From: Streptomyces marianii
GTDB lineage: Bacteria > Actinomycetota > Actinomycetes > Streptomycetales > Streptomycetaceae
DNA: 64,000 nucleotides
Direction of reading: 5' to 3'
Assembly (NCBI RefSeq): GCF_005795905.1
Contig: NZ_VAWE01000001.1
Coordinates: 7,119,001 to 7,183,000 of the forward strand
Position numbers and translations under genes: made by a program. The notes beneath the pieces were generated by a model that did not search any database, was not told the DNA's origin, and saw only the letters and a list, made by a program, of their open reading frames with translations. Shown one piece after another: positions 1 to 9,361 of the stretch. Each line of letters opens with the position of its first letter. Within the stretch, counting starts at the first letter, position 1.

Positions 1-267
1 CTCTTCGGCGTCGCGTTCTGCACCTGGCTCCAGTACCAGTCGCTGTACAACATCAACGCCCTGTGTCTCTGGTGCTGCCTGGCCTGGGTCGCCACGATCT
101 TCATGTTCTGGTACGTGACCTCGCACAACATCCGCAACGGGCTGCTGCCCGCCCCGGACTGGGCGAAGGGCTTCCTGGCCGAGTTCGCCTGGGTCCTGCC
201 GGTGCTGCACACCGGTGTCATCGGCATGCTGATCCTGACGCGCTGGTGGGACTTCTGGCTCGGCTGA
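1..267 (+). CDS. Vitamin K epoxide reductase (VKOR)-family membrane protein, C-terminal part
   Basis: The window opens inside this gene, so only the last 88 residues are seen. Bacterial VKOR-family proteins are integral membrane thiol oxidoreductases that reoxidise DsbA-like partners using quinone. The visible part has a Cys-Leu-Trp-Cys motif at the edge of a hydrophobic helix, which fits the redox CXXC of the family, followed by a second long hydrophobic segment and a Trp-rich end (RWWDFWLG). The frame stays open from base 1 to a TGA at 265-267. The start, the other loop cysteines and any fused thioredoxin domain lie outside the window, so the family call rests on the CXXC helix and overall character. 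Confidence 0.75.
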   Translation, partial: LFGVAFCTWLQYQSLYNINALCLWCCLAWVATIFMFWYVTSHNIRNGLLPAPDWAKGFLAEFAWVLPVLHTGVIGMLILTRWWDFWLG

Positions 268-363
268 GCCGCGGGGCGCCGGACGGCCGGCGCGCGGTCC
301 GGGGTCCGGCGCTGAGGCTGCACTCCGCCGGGGCTGTCAGTCCCCTCGCTTAGGCTTCGTCAC

Positions 364-1728
364 GTGGAGCCCGATCTTTTCACCGCCGCCGCCGAGGAAC
401 GCCAGGAGAAGGACCCGTCTGCGAGCCCGCTGGCCGTCCGCATGCGTCCCCGCACCCTCGACGAGGTCGTGGGCCAGCAACATCTGCTCAAGCCGGGGTC
501 CCCGCTGCGCCGACTCGTCGGCGAGGGGTCCGGCGGGCCGGCGGGAGCCTCCTCGGTGATCCTCTGGGGCCCGCCCGGCACGGGCAAGACGACCCTGGCG
601 TACGTCGTCTCCAAGGCGACCAACAAGCGCTTCGTCGAACTCTCCGCGATCACCGCCGGTGTCAAGGAGGTCCGGGCCGTCATCGACGGCGCCCGCCGCG
701 CCGCGGGCGGATTCGGCAAGGAGACCGTCCTCTTCCTCGACGAGATCCACCGCTTCAGCAAGGCCCAGCAGGACTCCCTGCTCCCCGCCGTCGAGAACCG
801 CTGGGTGACGCTGATCGCCGCCACGACCGAGAACCCGTACTTCTCGGTGATCTCCCCGCTGCTGTCCCGCTCCCTGCTGCTCACGCTGGAGCCGCTCACC
901 GACGACGACGTGCGCGGTCTGCTGCGCCGGGCCCTGACCGAGGAGCGCGGTCTCGACGGGGCCGTGACCCTGCCCGACGACTCCGCGGAGCATCTGCTGC
1001 GGATCGCCGGGGGAGACGCGAGACGTGCCCTGACCGCGCTCGAGGCCGCGGCGGGTGCCGCGCTCGCCAAGGGCGAGGCGGAGATCTTCCTCCAGACCGT
1101 GGAGGAGACGGTCGACCGGGCGGCGGTGAAGTACGACCGGGACGGCGACCAGCACTACGACGTGGCGAGCGCGCTCATCAAGTCCATCCGGGGCTCGGAC
1201 GTGGACGCGGCGCTGCACTACCTGGCGCGGATGATCGAGGCCGGGGAGGATCCGCGCTTCATCGCCCGGCGGCTGATGATCTCGGCCAGTGAGGACATCG
1301 GGCTCGCCGATCCGACGGCGCTGCCGACCGCTGTCGCGGCCGCGCAGGCCGTGGCCATGATCGGTTTCCCGGAGGCGGCGCTCACCCTGAGCCACGCCAC
1401 CATCGCGCTGGCCCTGGCGCCGAAGTCCAACGCCGCGACGACCGCGATAGGCGCCGCCCTGGCGGACGTGCGCAACGGGCTGGCGGGACCCGTCCCGCCC
1501 CATCTGCGGGACGGTCACTACAAGGGCGCGGCGAAGCTCGGCCACGCCCGGGGCTATGTGTATCCGCACGACGTCCCGGGCGCGATCGCCCCGCAGCAGT
1601 ACGCGCCGGACGCCGTCCACGGCAGGCGCTACTACGAGCCGACGCGGTACGGAGCGGAGGCGCGCTACGCGGACGTGGTCGAGAAGGTCCGCGAGCGGCT
1701 GCGCGGCGAGACCCCGCCGGGCGCCTGA
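364..1728 (+). CDS. rarA: Replication-associated recombination protein A (RarA/MgsA AAA+ ATPase)
   Basis: This 454-residue AAA+ protein is related to the clamp loader and RuvB and acts at stalled replication forks. Visible motifs are Walker A ([10 protein letters not shown], about residue 63), Walker B (LFLDEIHRF, about residue 122) and the following KAQQDSLLP. The C-terminal half carries the MgsA tetramerisation region, including [28 protein letters not shown] and the late QQYAPD. Length and domain order match bacterial RarA. The GTG at 364 starts a protein with the usual short acidic N-terminus ([14 protein letters not shown]). It runs in the same direction as the VKOR-family gene, about 100 bases behind it, and faces the 3' end of the DUF2470 gene. 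Confidence 0.93.
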   Translation: MEPDLFTAAAEERQEKDPSASPLAVRMRPRTLDEVVGQQHLLKPGSPLRRLVGEGSGGPAGASSVILWGPPGTGKTTLAYVVSKATNKRFVELSAITAGVKEVRAVIDGARRAAGGFGKETVLFLDEIHRFSKAQQDSLLPAVENRWVTLIAATTENPYFSVISPLLSRSLLLTLEPLTDDDVRGLLRRALTEERGLDGAVTLPDDSAEHLLRIAGGDARRALTALEAAAGAALAKGEAEIFLQTVEETVDRAAVKYDRDGDQHYDVASALIKSIRGSDVDAALHYLARMIEAGEDPRFIARRLMISASEDIGLADPTALPTAVAAAQAVAMIGFPEAALTLSHATIALALAPKSNAATTAIGAALADVRNGLAGPVPPHLRDGHYKGAAKLGHARGYVYPHDVPGAIAPQQYAPDAVHGRRYYEPTRYGAEARYADVVEKVRERLRGETPPGA

Positions 1729-1756
1729 CCCGGCCGCCGCCCGGTGCGGCGTCCGG

Positions 1757-2647
1757 TCACCCTGCGGCCGCGGCGAAGAGGGTGTGCATCGCGTGCCGCA
1801 GTTCCCCGGTGTCCTTCACGGGCTCGGGGAAGTCGAAGCGCGCGTCGAACGCGCGGCCGTCCGCGGCGGTGCAGCGCAGCCGCAGCCCGAAGCGGTCGAG
1901 CGCCAGCGGCACCACGTCGCGCACCGCGGCGTCCGCTTCGCCCGCGCGTTCGCCGGGAAGGCCCGCCAGCGCGCGTACCCGGTCGCCGTGCGCCGAGTGC
2001 AGATGCTGCAGCAGCTCCGCCTCGTGCCGTGCGAAGGGGTCGGGCTCGGCCGCGCCGAGGTCCGCGGGCTCGACCCGGCCCGCACCCCACAGGTCGTCCA
2101 CCGAGATCTCACCGGTCTCCAGCCGGACGAGCATCCAGGCGGGACGGTCCACCTCGGCGTATGCCGGGGAGTGCTCGGGGTGCCGCCCGGCGAGCAGCCG
2201 CTCGTACCGCGCACGCTCCTCGTTGCGCACGGCGGTGAGCCAGCCTGCCAGCCGGGCCCGGCCCCGGATCCGCTGCCGCACCGCGACGGGGGCGACATCG
2301 GTGATCTCCATCACGCAGGTCAGGTCGTCGTCCTGGGCGTAGGCGGCCGCCCGGGCCGTGGGAGAATCCGATGGCACAAGGAGAACGACGTCCCCCTCGG
2401 GCGTGACGGTGCGTGCGGCGGGTTCCCAGTACCCGGGACCGTGGTCGCGAGCACCCGGCAGCGTGAGGGATACTGAGGCGTTGTTCTCAACGAGGGTTCG
2501 TACGCGCTCGGCTTCGGTGGGCTGCCGGGCGCCTTCCCTGGGACGCGGCTGACCTTGTTCATCGTCGTCGCAAGCGGACATCGATTCCGTCGAGTCGTCC
2601 GAACTGCGATGCGCACTGGGCAGGGGGATCCCATGCGGTCGAGACAT
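1757..2647 (-). CDS. DUF2470 protein, HugZ-like, iron-box controlled
   Basis: The product is a 296-residue protein whose C-terminal third fits DUF2470, the domain found at the end of HugZ-type heme-degrading split-barrel proteins. The middle (about residues 55-170) reads like a split-barrel fold (VVLLVPSDSPTARAA, CVMEITDVAPV, RARLAGW). A role in heme or iron use is inferred, not shown. The ATG at 2647 is chosen because a GAGGAGG ribosome-binding site lies 6 bases upstream. The longer ATG at 2677 would put the iron box inside the gene. It is divergent from rpsD, and its promoter overlaps a DmdR/DtxR-type iron box at 2663-2681, which predicts expression under iron limitation. Confidence 0.8.
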   Translation of the reverse strand: MSRPHGIPLPSAHRSSDDSTESMSACDDDEQGQPRPREGARQPTEAERVRTLVENNASVSLTLPGARDHGPGYWEPAARTVTPEGDVVLLVPSDSPTARAAAYAQDDDLTCVMEITDVAPVAVRQRIRGRARLAGWLTAVRNEERARYERLLAGRHPEHSPAYAEVDRPAWMLVRLETGEISVDDLWGAGRVEPADLGAAEPDPFARHEAELLQHLHSAHGDRVRALAGLPGERAGEADAAVRDVVPLALDRFGLRLRCTAADGRAFDARFDFPEPVKDTGELRHAMHTLFAAAAG

Positions 2648-2662
2648 TACGTCCTCCTCGAA

Positions 2663-2681
2663 TAAGGTAAGGCTCACCTAA
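2663..2681. promoter_or_regulatory. Iron box (DmdR/DtxR/IdeR-type operator)
   Basis: The 19-mer TAAGGTAAGGCTCACCTAA matches the actinobacterial iron-box consensus TTAGGTTAGGCTAACCTAA at 16 of 19 positions and keeps both half-sites. It lies 16 bases upstream of the DUF2470 start and 22 bases upstream of rpsD, so it can occlude the DUF2470 promoter and may also touch the rpsD promoter. Fe(II)-loaded DmdR1 binding is inferred from sequence. Confidence 0.8.
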
Positions 2682-2703
2682 CTTACATGGAGGTAGGTTC
2701 CCC

Positions 2704-3315
2704 GTGAACCAGTCGCGACCCAAGGTCAAGAAGTCGCGTGCTCTCGGCATCGCTCTGACGCCGAAGGCCGTCAAGTACTTCGAGGCTCGCCCCTACCCGC
2801 CGGGTGAGCACGGCCGCGGCCGCAAGCAGAACTCGGACTACAAGGTCCGTCTGCTCGAGAAGCAGCGCCTTCGCGCGCAGTACGACGTCTCCGAGCGTCA
2901 GCTGGTCCGCGCCTACGAGCGCGCCAGCAAGGTGCAGGGCAAGACCGGTGAGGCCCTGATCATCGAGCTCGAGCGCCGTCTCGACGCCCTGGTGCTCCGC
3001 TCCGGCATCGCCCGGACGATCTACCAGGCCCGTCAGATGGTCGTCCACGGCCACATCGAGGTCAACGGCGGCAAGGTCGACAAGCCGTCGTTCCGTGTCC
3101 GCCCGGACGACGTCGTCATGGTCCGCGAGCGCTCGCGCGACAAGCACCCGTTCCAGGTCGCCCGTGAGGGTGGCTACGCGCCCGACGGTGAGACCCCGCG
3201 TTACCTGCAGGTCAACCTCAAGGCGCTCGCCTTCCGCCTGGACCGGGAGCCGAACCGCAAGGAGATCCCGGTGATCTGCGACGAGCAGCTCGTCGTCGAG
3301 TACTACGCCCGCTGA
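2704..3315 (+). CDS. rpsD: 30S ribosomal protein S4
   Basis: S4 binds 16S rRNA directly and nucleates assembly of the 30S body. The 203-residue product has the N-terminal domain ([27 protein letters not shown]), the S4 RNA-binding core ([33 protein letters not shown]) and a C-terminal VEYYAR. The N-terminal domain has no cysteines, so this is the zinc-free C-minus form of S4. The GTG start is preceded by GGAGGT. Unlike the S4 gene in many bacteria, it stands alone here, divergent from an iron-box gene and followed by its own terminator. Confidence 0.97.
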   Translation: MNQSRPKVKKSRALGIALTPKAVKYFEARPYPPGEHGRGRKQNSDYKVRLLEKQRLRAQYDVSERQLVRAYERASKVQGKTGEALIIELERRLDALVLRSGIARTIYQARQMVVHGHIEVNGGKVDKPSFRVRPDDVVMVRERSRDKHPFQVAREGGYAPDGETPRYLQVNLKALAFRLDREPNRKEIPVICDEQLVVEYYAR

Positions 3316-3350
3316 TCCAGCGGCGCAGTACCACCGGCCTTCGCGCCACG

Positions 3351-3392
3351 GCCCGCCGCCTCCCCGCCCTCACCGGTGGGGGAGCGGCGGGC
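3351..3392 (+). terminator. Probable terminator after rpsD
   Basis: A 14-pair stem (GCCCGCCGC-TCCCC against GGGGAGCGGCGGGC) with one bulged C and a 13-base loop begins 35 bases after the rpsD stop. There is no T-tract, as is usual for strong Streptomyces inverted-repeat terminators. Confidence 0.65.
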
Positions 3393-3572
3393 TCTCGCGT
3401 TCCGCATCCCGGCGCCGGGGAACACGGAGCGTGTGCGGAGGACGGCGGCCCGTAGAATCCCCGCAACTCCCGTTCTGCGGTCACTGATCCGTTACGGGGT
3501 CCGACCCCGGGCGCGATAGGGTCGGACGAAGACTTTCGAAGTGACCCCTCGACGAGCAGAGAGCGGTGCAGC

Positions 3573-4004
3573 GTGACCGGTGGAGAGGTTGCCGGGATCC
3601 TGGTGGCCGTCTTCTGGGCGATCCTGGTCTCCTTCCTCGCCGTGGTGCTGGTGAGGCTGGCCCAGACGCTCAGGGCGACCACCAAGCTGATGGCGGAGGT
3701 GACCGAGCAGGCGGTGCCGCTGCTGGCCGACGCCTCGGCCACCGTCCGCTCCGCGCGGACCCAGCTCGATCGGGTCGACGCCATCGCCTCCGACGTCCAG
3801 GAGGTCACCTCGAACGCGTCGGCGCTCTCCACCACCGTCGCCTCGACGTTCGGCGGCCCGCTCGTGAAGGTCGCCGCGTTCGGTTACGGAGTGCGCCGCG
3901 CGATGAGCCGCAACAAGGACGGCGCGCCGGCCGCGCAGACCCGGCGCACGGTCGTCGTCGGCCGCACCGTACCGGCCGCGAGGCGCCGGAAGCAGAAGGA
4001 CTGA
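3573..4004 (+). CDS. DUF948 small membrane protein
   Basis: This 143-residue protein has one N-terminal transmembrane helix (about residues 7-27, GILVAVFWAILVSFLAVVLV), then a heptad-like region of about 70 residues, and a strongly basic tail (ARRRKQKD). This is the layout of DUF948 proteins, which are anchored with a coiled-coil part and have no settled function. The GTG start is chosen because it places the membrane helix directly after a short N-terminus. It lies 6 bases before the next gene, and the pair leads into alaS, so the three genes are probably co-transcribed. Confidence 0.8.
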   Translation: MTGGEVAGILVAVFWAILVSFLAVVLVRLAQTLRATTKLMAEVTEQAVPLLADASATVRSARTQLDRVDAIASDVQEVTSNASALSTTVASTFGGPLVKVAAFGYGVRRAMSRNKDGAPAAQTRRTVVVGRTVPAARRRKQKD

Positions 4005-4010
4005 GACCCG

Positions 4011-4358
4011 ATGTTCCGTCGTGCGTTCTGGTTCACCGCCGGCGCCGCAGCCGGCGTGTGGGCCACCACCAAGGTCAACCGCAAGCTCAGGCAGCTGACC
4101 CCGGAGAGCCTCGCCGCCCAGGCGGCGAACAAGGCGATCGAGACCGGGCACCGGCTCAAGGACTTCGCCCTCGACGTCCGGGCCGGGATGGCCCAGCGCG
4201 AGGCCGAGCTCGGTGAGGCGCTGGGGATCGAGGGCCCCGTCGACCGGGGACTTCCCGCGCAGCGCAGCCGGGCCGCCCTGGAAAACCACAAGCACCACAA
4301 GAAGCACTACGAGATGCTTGACGAGAAGCGCTCGTACAACCGGAATGAGGACCACTGA
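4011..4358 (+). CDS. Conserved small protein upstream of alaS (DUF6167-like)
   Basis: The 115-residue product begins with a short hydrophobic stretch ([18 protein letters not shown]), which could be a membrane anchor. An amphipathic helical part follows, then a highly charged His- and Lys-rich end ([25 protein letters not shown]). I recall this family directly before alaS in Streptomyces (DUF6167), and its function is unknown. Its stop codon shares a base with the alaS start (TGATG), which implies translational coupling. Confidence 0.75.
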   Translation: MFRRAFWFTAGAAAGVWATTKVNRKLRQLTPESLAAQAANKAIETGHRLKDFALDVRAGMAQREAELGEALGIEGPVDRGLPAQRSRAALENHKHHKKHYEMLDEKRSYNRNEDH

Positions 4359-7042
4359 TGGAGTCGGCTGAAATCCGCCGCCGCTGGCTGAGCTTCTTCG
4401 AGGAGCGCGGGCACACCGTCGTGCCTTCGGCGTCGCTCATCGCGGACGACCCGACTCTGCTGCTGGTCAACGCGGGCATGGTCCCCTTCAAGCCGTACTT
4501 CCTGGGTGAGACCAAGCCGCCCGCCCCGCGCGCCACCAGCGTGCAGAAGTGCGTGCGCACCCCCGACATCGAAGAGGTCGGCAAGACCACCCGCCACGGC
4601 ACGTTCTTCCAGATGTGCGGCAACTTCTCCTTCGGCGACTACTTCAAGGAAGGGGCCATCAAGTACGCCTGGGAGCTGCTGACCTCACCGCAGGACAAGG
4701 GCGGCTACGGCCTCGAGCCCGAGAAGCTCTGGATCACGGTCTACCTCGACGACGACGAGGCCGAGCGCATCTGGCGCGAGGTCGTCGGCGTTCCCGCCGA
4801 GCGCATCCAGCGCCTGGGCAAGAAGGACAACTTCTGGTCCATGGGCGTCCCCGGACCGTGCGGACCCTGCTCGGAGATCAACTACGACCGCGGCCCCGAG
4901 TTCGGCCCCGAGGGCGGCCCGGCCGTCAACGACGAGCGCTACGTGGAGATCTGGAACCTGGTCTTCATGCAGTACGAGCGCGGTGAGGGCTCCGGCAAGG
5001 AGGACTTCGAGATCGTCGGCGACCTGCCGAGCAAGAACATCGACACCGGTCTCGGCCTCGAACGTCTCGCCATGATCCTCCAGGACGTTCAGAACATGTA
5101 CGAGACGGACACCCTGCGCGTCGTCATCGACAAGGCCACGGAGCTCACCGGCGTCCGCTACGGCGACAGCCACGAGTCGGACGTCTCGCTCCGCGTCGTC
5201 GCCGACCACATCCGTACCTCCGTGATGCTCATCGGCGACGGCGTCACCCCCGGCAACGAGGGCCGTGGCTACGTCCTGCGCCGCATCATGCGCCGCGCCA
5301 TCCGCAACATGCGGCTCCTCGGCGCCACCGGTCCCGTCGTCTCCGCGCTGGTCGACGTGGTCGTCAAGACCATGGGGCAGCAGTACCCGGAGCTGGAGAC
5401 CGACCGCAAGCGGGTCGAGACCGTCGCGCTCGCCGAGGAGGCCCGCTTCCTCAAGACGCTGAACGCCGGCACGAACGTGCTGGACGGCGCCGTCACCGAG
5501 GCCCGCAACGCGGGCACGACCGTCCTCTCCGGCGACAAGGCCTTCCTGCTCCACGACACCTGGGGCTTCCCGATCGACCTCACCCTCGAGATGGCCGCCG
5601 AACAGGGCCTGTCCGTGGACGAGGACGGCTTCCGCCGCCTGATGAAGGAGCAGCGGGAGCGCGCCAAGGCCGACGCCAAGGCCAAGAAGACCGGCCATGC
5701 CGATCTGTCGTCGTACCGCGAGGTCGCCGACACCTCCGGCTCGACCGAGTTCACCGGCTACACGCACACGGAGGGCGAGTCGACCATCGTCGGCCTGCTC
5801 GTCGACGGCGTACCCTCGCCGGCCGCCTCGGAGGGCGACGAGGTCGAGGTCGTCCTCGACCGCACCCCCTTCTACGCCGAGGGCGGCGGCCAGCTCGCCG
5901 ACCAGGGCCGGATCAAGCTCGACACCGGCGCCGTCATCGAGGTCCGCGACGTACAGCAGCCGGTCCCCGGCGTCTCCGTGCACAAGGGTTCCGTACAGGT
6001 CGGTGAGGTGACCGTGGGTGCCTCCGCCTACGCCGCCATCGACGTCAGGCGCCGCCGGGCCATCGCCCGTGCCCACAGCGCCACCCACCTCACCCATCAG
6101 GCGCTGCGCGACGCCCTCGGCCCGACTGCCGCCCAGGCCGGCTCCGAGAACTCGCCGGGCCGCTTCCGCTTCGACTTCGGTTCGCCGGCCGCCGTCCCCG
6201 GCGCGGTCCTGACCGACGTCGAGCAGAAGATCAACGAAGTGCTGGCTCGTGAACTGGACGTCCAGGCCGAGGTCATGAGCATCGACGAGGCCAAGAAGCA
6301 GGGCGCCATCGCCGAGTTCGGCGAGAAGTACGGCGAGCGGGTCCGCGTCGTCACCATCGGCGACTTCTCCAAGGAGCTGTGCGGTGGCACGCACGTGCAC
6401 AACACCGCCCAGCTGGGTCTGGTGAAGCTGCTCGGCGAGTCGTCGATCGGCTCCGGCGTGCGCCGTATCGAGGCTCTCGTCGGTGTCGACGCCTACAACT
6501 TCCTGGCCAGGGAGCACACGGTCGTCGCCCAGCTCCAGGAGCTGGTCAAGGGTCGTCCGGAGGAGCTTCCGGAGAAGATCGCCACGATGCTCGGCAAGCT
6601 GAAGGACGCCGAGAAGGAGATCGAGAAGTTCCGCGCGGAGAAGGTCCTCCAGGCCGCCGCCGGTCTCGCCGAGAACGCCAAGGACGTCCGCGGCACCGCC
6701 CTGGTCACGGCCCAGGTCCCGGACGGCACGTCCGCCGACGACCTGCGCAAGCTGGTCCTCGACGTCCGCGGCCGGCTGCAGCAGCTGTCGGGGGCGGGCG
6801 ACCGCCCGGCCGTCGTGGCGCTGTTCACCACGGCCAACGGGCGTCCGCTGACCGTCATCGCCACCAACGAGGCCGCCCGTGAGCGCGGGCTCAAGGCCGG
6901 CGAGCTGGTCCGCGCCGCCGCCAAGACCCTCGGCGGCGGCGGTGGCGGCAAGCCGGACGTCGCCCAGGGCGGTGGCCAGAACCCGGAGGCCGTCGGCGAC
7001 GCCATCGACGCCGTCGAGCGCCTGGTCGCCGAGACGGCCTGA
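4358..7042 (+). CDS. alaS: Alanyl-tRNA synthetase
   Basis: AlaRS charges tRNA-Ala and edits misacylated Ser/Gly-tRNA. The 894-residue protein has the class II aminoacylation core near the N-terminus ([25 protein letters not shown]). The editing domain zinc ligands appear as HSATHLTHQ (about residue 572) and CGGTHVHN (about residue 677). A C-Ala/DHHA1 region follows, with the glycine-rich [15 protein letters not shown] end. Length is typical of actinobacterial AlaRS. It overlaps ruvX by one base. The 5' side holds two protein genes rather than a T-box leader. Confidence 0.97.
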   Translation: MESAEIRRRWLSFFEERGHTVVPSASLIADDPTLLLVNAGMVPFKPYFLGETKPPAPRATSVQKCVRTPDIEEVGKTTRHGTFFQMCGNFSFGDYFKEGAIKYAWELLTSPQDKGGYGLEPEKLWITVYLDDDEAERIWREVVGVPAERIQRLGKKDNFWSMGVPGPCGPCSEINYDRGPEFGPEGGPAVNDERYVEIWNLVFMQYERGEGSGKEDFEIVGDLPSKNIDTGLGLERLAMILQDVQNMYETDTLRVVIDKATELTGVRYGDSHESDVSLRVVADHIRTSVMLIGDGVTPGNEGRGYVLRRIMRRAIRNMRLLGATGPVVSALVDVVVKTMGQQYPELETDRKRVETVALAEEARFLKTLNAGTNVLDGAVTEARNAGTTVLSGDKAFLLHDTWGFPIDLTLEMAAEQGLSVDEDGFRRLMKEQRERAKADAKAKKTGHADLSSYREVADTSGSTEFTGYTHTEGESTIVGLLVDGVPSPAASEGDEVEVVLDRTPFYAEGGGQLADQGRIKLDTGAVIEVRDVQQPVPGVSVHKGSVQVGEVTVGASAYAAIDVRRRRAIARAHSATHLTHQALRDALGPTAAQAGSENSPGRFRFDFGSPAAVPGAVLTDVEQKINEVLARELDVQAEVMSIDEAKKQGAIAEFGEKYGERVRVVTIGDFSKELCGGTHVHNTAQLGLVKLLGESSIGSGVRRIEALVGVDAYNFLAREHTVVAQLQELVKGRPEELPEKIATMLGKLKDAEKEIEKFRAEKVLQAAAGLAENAKDVRGTALVTAQVPDGTSADDLRKLVLDVRGRLQQLSGAGDRPAVVALFTTANGRPLTVIATNEAARERGLKAGELVRAAAKTLGGGGGGKPDVAQGGGQNPEAVGDAIDAVERLVAETA

Positions 7043-7506
7043 TGCGCAGGGGACGCCGTCTCTCGATCGATGTCGGGGACGCCCGGATCGGGGTCGCCTC
7101 GTGCGACCCCGACGGGGTCCTCGCCACCCCGGTGGAGACCGTGCCGGGACGGGACGTTCCGGCTGCCCACCGGCGGTTGAGGCAGCTGGTCGAGGAGTAC
7201 GAGCCGATTGAGGTGGTCGTGGGCCTGCCGCGTTCGCTGAGCGGCGGCGAGGGCCCCGCGGCGGCCAAGGTCCGGGCCTTCACCCAGGACCTCGCCCGGG
7301 GTGTCCATCCGGTTCCGGTGCGACTGGTCGACGAGAGGATGACCACAGTGACGGCCGGGCAGGGGCTTCGGGCTTCGGGCGTGAAGTCCAAAAAGGGCCG
7401 GTCTGTCATCGACCAGGCCGCGGCAGTTGTCATTCTTCAGAACGCTTTGGAGGCCGAACGGACCTCGGGGGATCCCCCGGGCGAGGGCGTCGAAGTGGTC
7501 ATCTGA
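7042..7506 (+). CDS. ruvX: Putative pre-16S rRNA nuclease / Holliday-junction resolvase homologue (YqgF)
   Basis: This 154-residue RNase H-fold protein is of the YqgF/RuvX family, whose members mature the 16S rRNA 5' end in E. coli. Conserved acidic motifs are present: SIDVGDARIGVA (first Asp), GLPRSLSGGEG, DERMTTVTA and VIDQAAAVVILQ. The ATG overlaps the alaS stop (TGATG). The alaS-ruvX-mltG-aroE order is conserved in actinobacteria as I recall, and suggests one transcript with a possible break at the hairpin at 7533-7559. Confidence 0.92.
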   Translation: MRRGRRLSIDVGDARIGVASCDPDGVLATPVETVPGRDVPAAHRRLRQLVEEYEPIEVVVGLPRSLSGGEGPAAAKVRAFTQDLARGVHPVPVRLVDERMTTVTAGQGLRASGVKSKKGRSVIDQAAAVVILQNALEAERTSGDPPGEGVEVVI

Positions 7507-7532
7507 TCGCGATACGGTAACGTTCCGCGCGA

Positions 7533-7559
7533 TGCGGTGGTGTTCGAACAACCACCGCA
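7533..7559. terminator. Hairpin between ruvX and mltG
   Basis: TGCGGTGGT and ACCACCGCA form a 9-pair stem around a loop that itself contains GTTCGAAC. It sits 27 bases after ruvX and 51 bases before mltG. It could be a weak terminator or an RNA-processing or attenuation element. Confidence 0.35.
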
Positions 7560-7609
7560 CAACGTAGAGGCGGAGCGTTCGGCGCTCGTCTCGCGGCTCT
7601 AGGGGATCG

Positions 7610-9361
7610 ATGACTGAATATGGCCGGGGCCCCGGCTCCGAACCGTGGCACCCCGAGGATCCCCTGTACGGGGACCAGGGGTGGAGAGGACAGCAGGGCG
7701 GCGCCGGCCCCGCGTCCTACGGCGGCCAGCCGCAGCAGCAGTACCCGCAGCAGCCGCAGGACCAGGCCTACCAGGGGGAAGCCCACTACCAGACGGGTCA
7801 TCAGCAGCAGTACGGTCAGCAACAGTACGGGACCGGGCAGTACGACACAGGACAGTACGGGACCGGGCAGTACGACACGGGACAGTACGGGACCGGGCCG
7901 TACGACACGGGACAGTACGCAACCCAGCAGTACGGTCGCCAGGACCACGCCGCCCAGCAGTACGACGGCGCCTGGGGCACCGGGCAGCAGCCCGTGATGC
8001 CGTACGACCCGAACGCGGGCGCCGCCCCCTACGGCGCCGGCGTCGACCACTACGCCACCCCTGACGCCTACCCGCCGCCGCAACCTCCCGGCCACCGCAC
8101 CGCTCCGCCGCCCCAGGGGCAGCAGCCGCAGCCTGCGGACGACGACTGGGCGGTGGACGGGCAGGAAGAGGACCACCCCTTCTTCTCGGGGGACGACCGC
8201 CGCGGCGACGACGATGACGACGAGCCGGGCGCGACGTCCGGCCGCGGCGGTGAGGGTCGCGGCCCGGCCAAGAAAAAGAAGAAGGGCCGCAATGGCTTCG
8301 CCTGCCTCTTCGTCGCCCTGGTCCTGGTCGGCGGTGCCGGTGGCGCCAGCTACGTCGGATACCAGTTCTGGCAGGGGCAGTTCGGTGAGGCTCCCGACTT
8401 CGACGGCCCCGGCAGCGGAAGCGTGCAGGTCGAGATCGCCCTGGGCGCCAGCGGCACGGACATCGGCAACGCGCTCAAGAAGGCCGGCGTCGTGAAGAGC
8501 GTCGACGCCTTCGTCGCCGCGCAGAACGACAACCCCCGCGGCACGAGCATCCAGGACGGTGTCTACACCCTGAAGAAGGGGATGTCGGCGGAGGAAGCCG
8601 TCAAGGCGATGCTCGACCCGAACAACCGCAACGCCCTCAGCATCGCCGAGGGGGCGCGGAACGCCGCGATCTACGAGCTGATCGACAAACGACTCGAGCT
8701 CGATCCCGGCACCACGAGGTCCGTCGCCCAGAAGGAGGCGAAGAGCCTCGGACTCCCCGTATGGGCTCAGAACCACGAGAAGGTCAAGGACCCGCTGGAA
8801 GGATTCCTCTACCCTGCCACCTATCCGGTCGCGCCGGGATCCAAGCCGGAGACGATCCTCAAGGCCATGGTCGCCCGGGCCAACCAGGAGTACGGGAAGA
8901 TCGACCTCGACGCCAAGGCGAAGCAGTTCAAGCTGAAGAACGCCTGGGAACTGATCACCGTGGCCAGCCTGGTGCAGGCCGAGGGCAAGAACGAGGACGA
9001 CTACAAGAAGATGGCCGAGGTCATCTACAACCGCCTGAAGCCCACCAACACCGAGACCAACCAGCTGCTCCAGTTCGACTCGGCCTTCAACTACCTCAAG
9101 GGCCAGAGTAAGATCGACATCGGCGAGCGGGAGATCAACAGCAACCAGGACCCGTACAACACGTACACCCAGAAGGGGCTGCCGCCCGGGCCCATCGGCA
9201 ACCCCGACCTGACGGCGCTCAACGCCTCGATCACGCCGACCTCGGACGGCTGGCTGTACTTCGTGGCGACCGACGGCAAGCACAAGACCGAATACGCCAG
9301 GACCCACGCGGACTTCGAGAAGCTCAAGGCCAAGTTCAATGACCAGCGCGGCACGAACTGA
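7610..9361 (+). CDS. mltG: Endolytic murein transglycosylase MltG with Q/Y/G-rich cytoplasmic tail
   Basis: MltG cuts nascent glycan strands at the membrane. This 583-residue protein has a long cytoplasmic N-terminus of about 225 residues, rich in Gln, Tyr, Gly and Pro, then a basic KKKKKGR stretch. A single transmembrane helix follows (FACLFVALVLVGGAGGASYV, about residues 228-247), and then the YceG/MltG catalytic domain. Glu458 in SLVQAEG aligns with the catalytic Glu of the family, and IYNRL and GPIGNP are also recognisable. The N-terminal tail includes three 30-base tandem repeats (7831-7920). The 3' end overlaps aroE by 23 bases. Confidence 0.92.
   Translation: MTEYGRGPGSEPWHPEDPLYGDQGWRGQQGGAGPASYGGQPQQQYPQQPQDQAYQGEAHYQTGHQQQYGQQQYGTGQYDTGQYGTGQYDTGQYGTGPYDTGQYATQQYGRQDHAAQQYDGAWGTGQQPVMPYDPNAGAAPYGAGVDHYATPDAYPPPQPPGHRTAPPPQGQQPQPADDDWAVDGQEEDHPFFSGDDRRGDDDDDEPGATSGRGGEGRGPAKKKKKGRNGFACLFVALVLVGGAGGASYVGYQFWQGQFGEAPDFDGPGSGSVQVEIALGASGTDIGNALKKAGVVKSVDAFVAAQNDNPRGTSIQDGVYTLKKGMSAEEAVKAMLDPNNRNALSIAEGARNAAIYELIDKRLELDPGTTRSVAQKEAKSLGLPVWAQNHEKVKDPLEGFLYPATYPVAPGSKPETILKAMVARANQEYGKIDLDAKAKQFKLKNAWELITVASLVQAEGKNEDDYKKMAEVIYNRLKPTNTETNQLLQFDSAFNYLKGQSKIDIGEREINSNQDPYNTYTQKGLPPGPIGNPDLTALNASITPTSDGWLYFVATDGKHKTEYARTHADFEKLKAKFNDQRGTN
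7831..7920 (+). repeat. Three in-frame 30-bp tandem repeats in mltG
   Basis: Units at 7831-7860, 7861-7890 and 7891-7920 differ at only a few bases. They encode alternating GTGQYDTGQY decapeptides in the disordered cytoplasmic tail of MltG. Copy number is likely to vary between strains. Confidence 0.9.

Noticed and set aside
1757..2677. Longer start at 2677 for the DUF2470 protein.
   Set aside because: It would place the iron box in the coding region and lacks a ribosome-binding site; the ATG at 2647 has GAGGAGG.
4300..4358. T-box leader for alaS.
   Set aside because: alaS starts on the stop codon of the upstream gene, leaving no leader.
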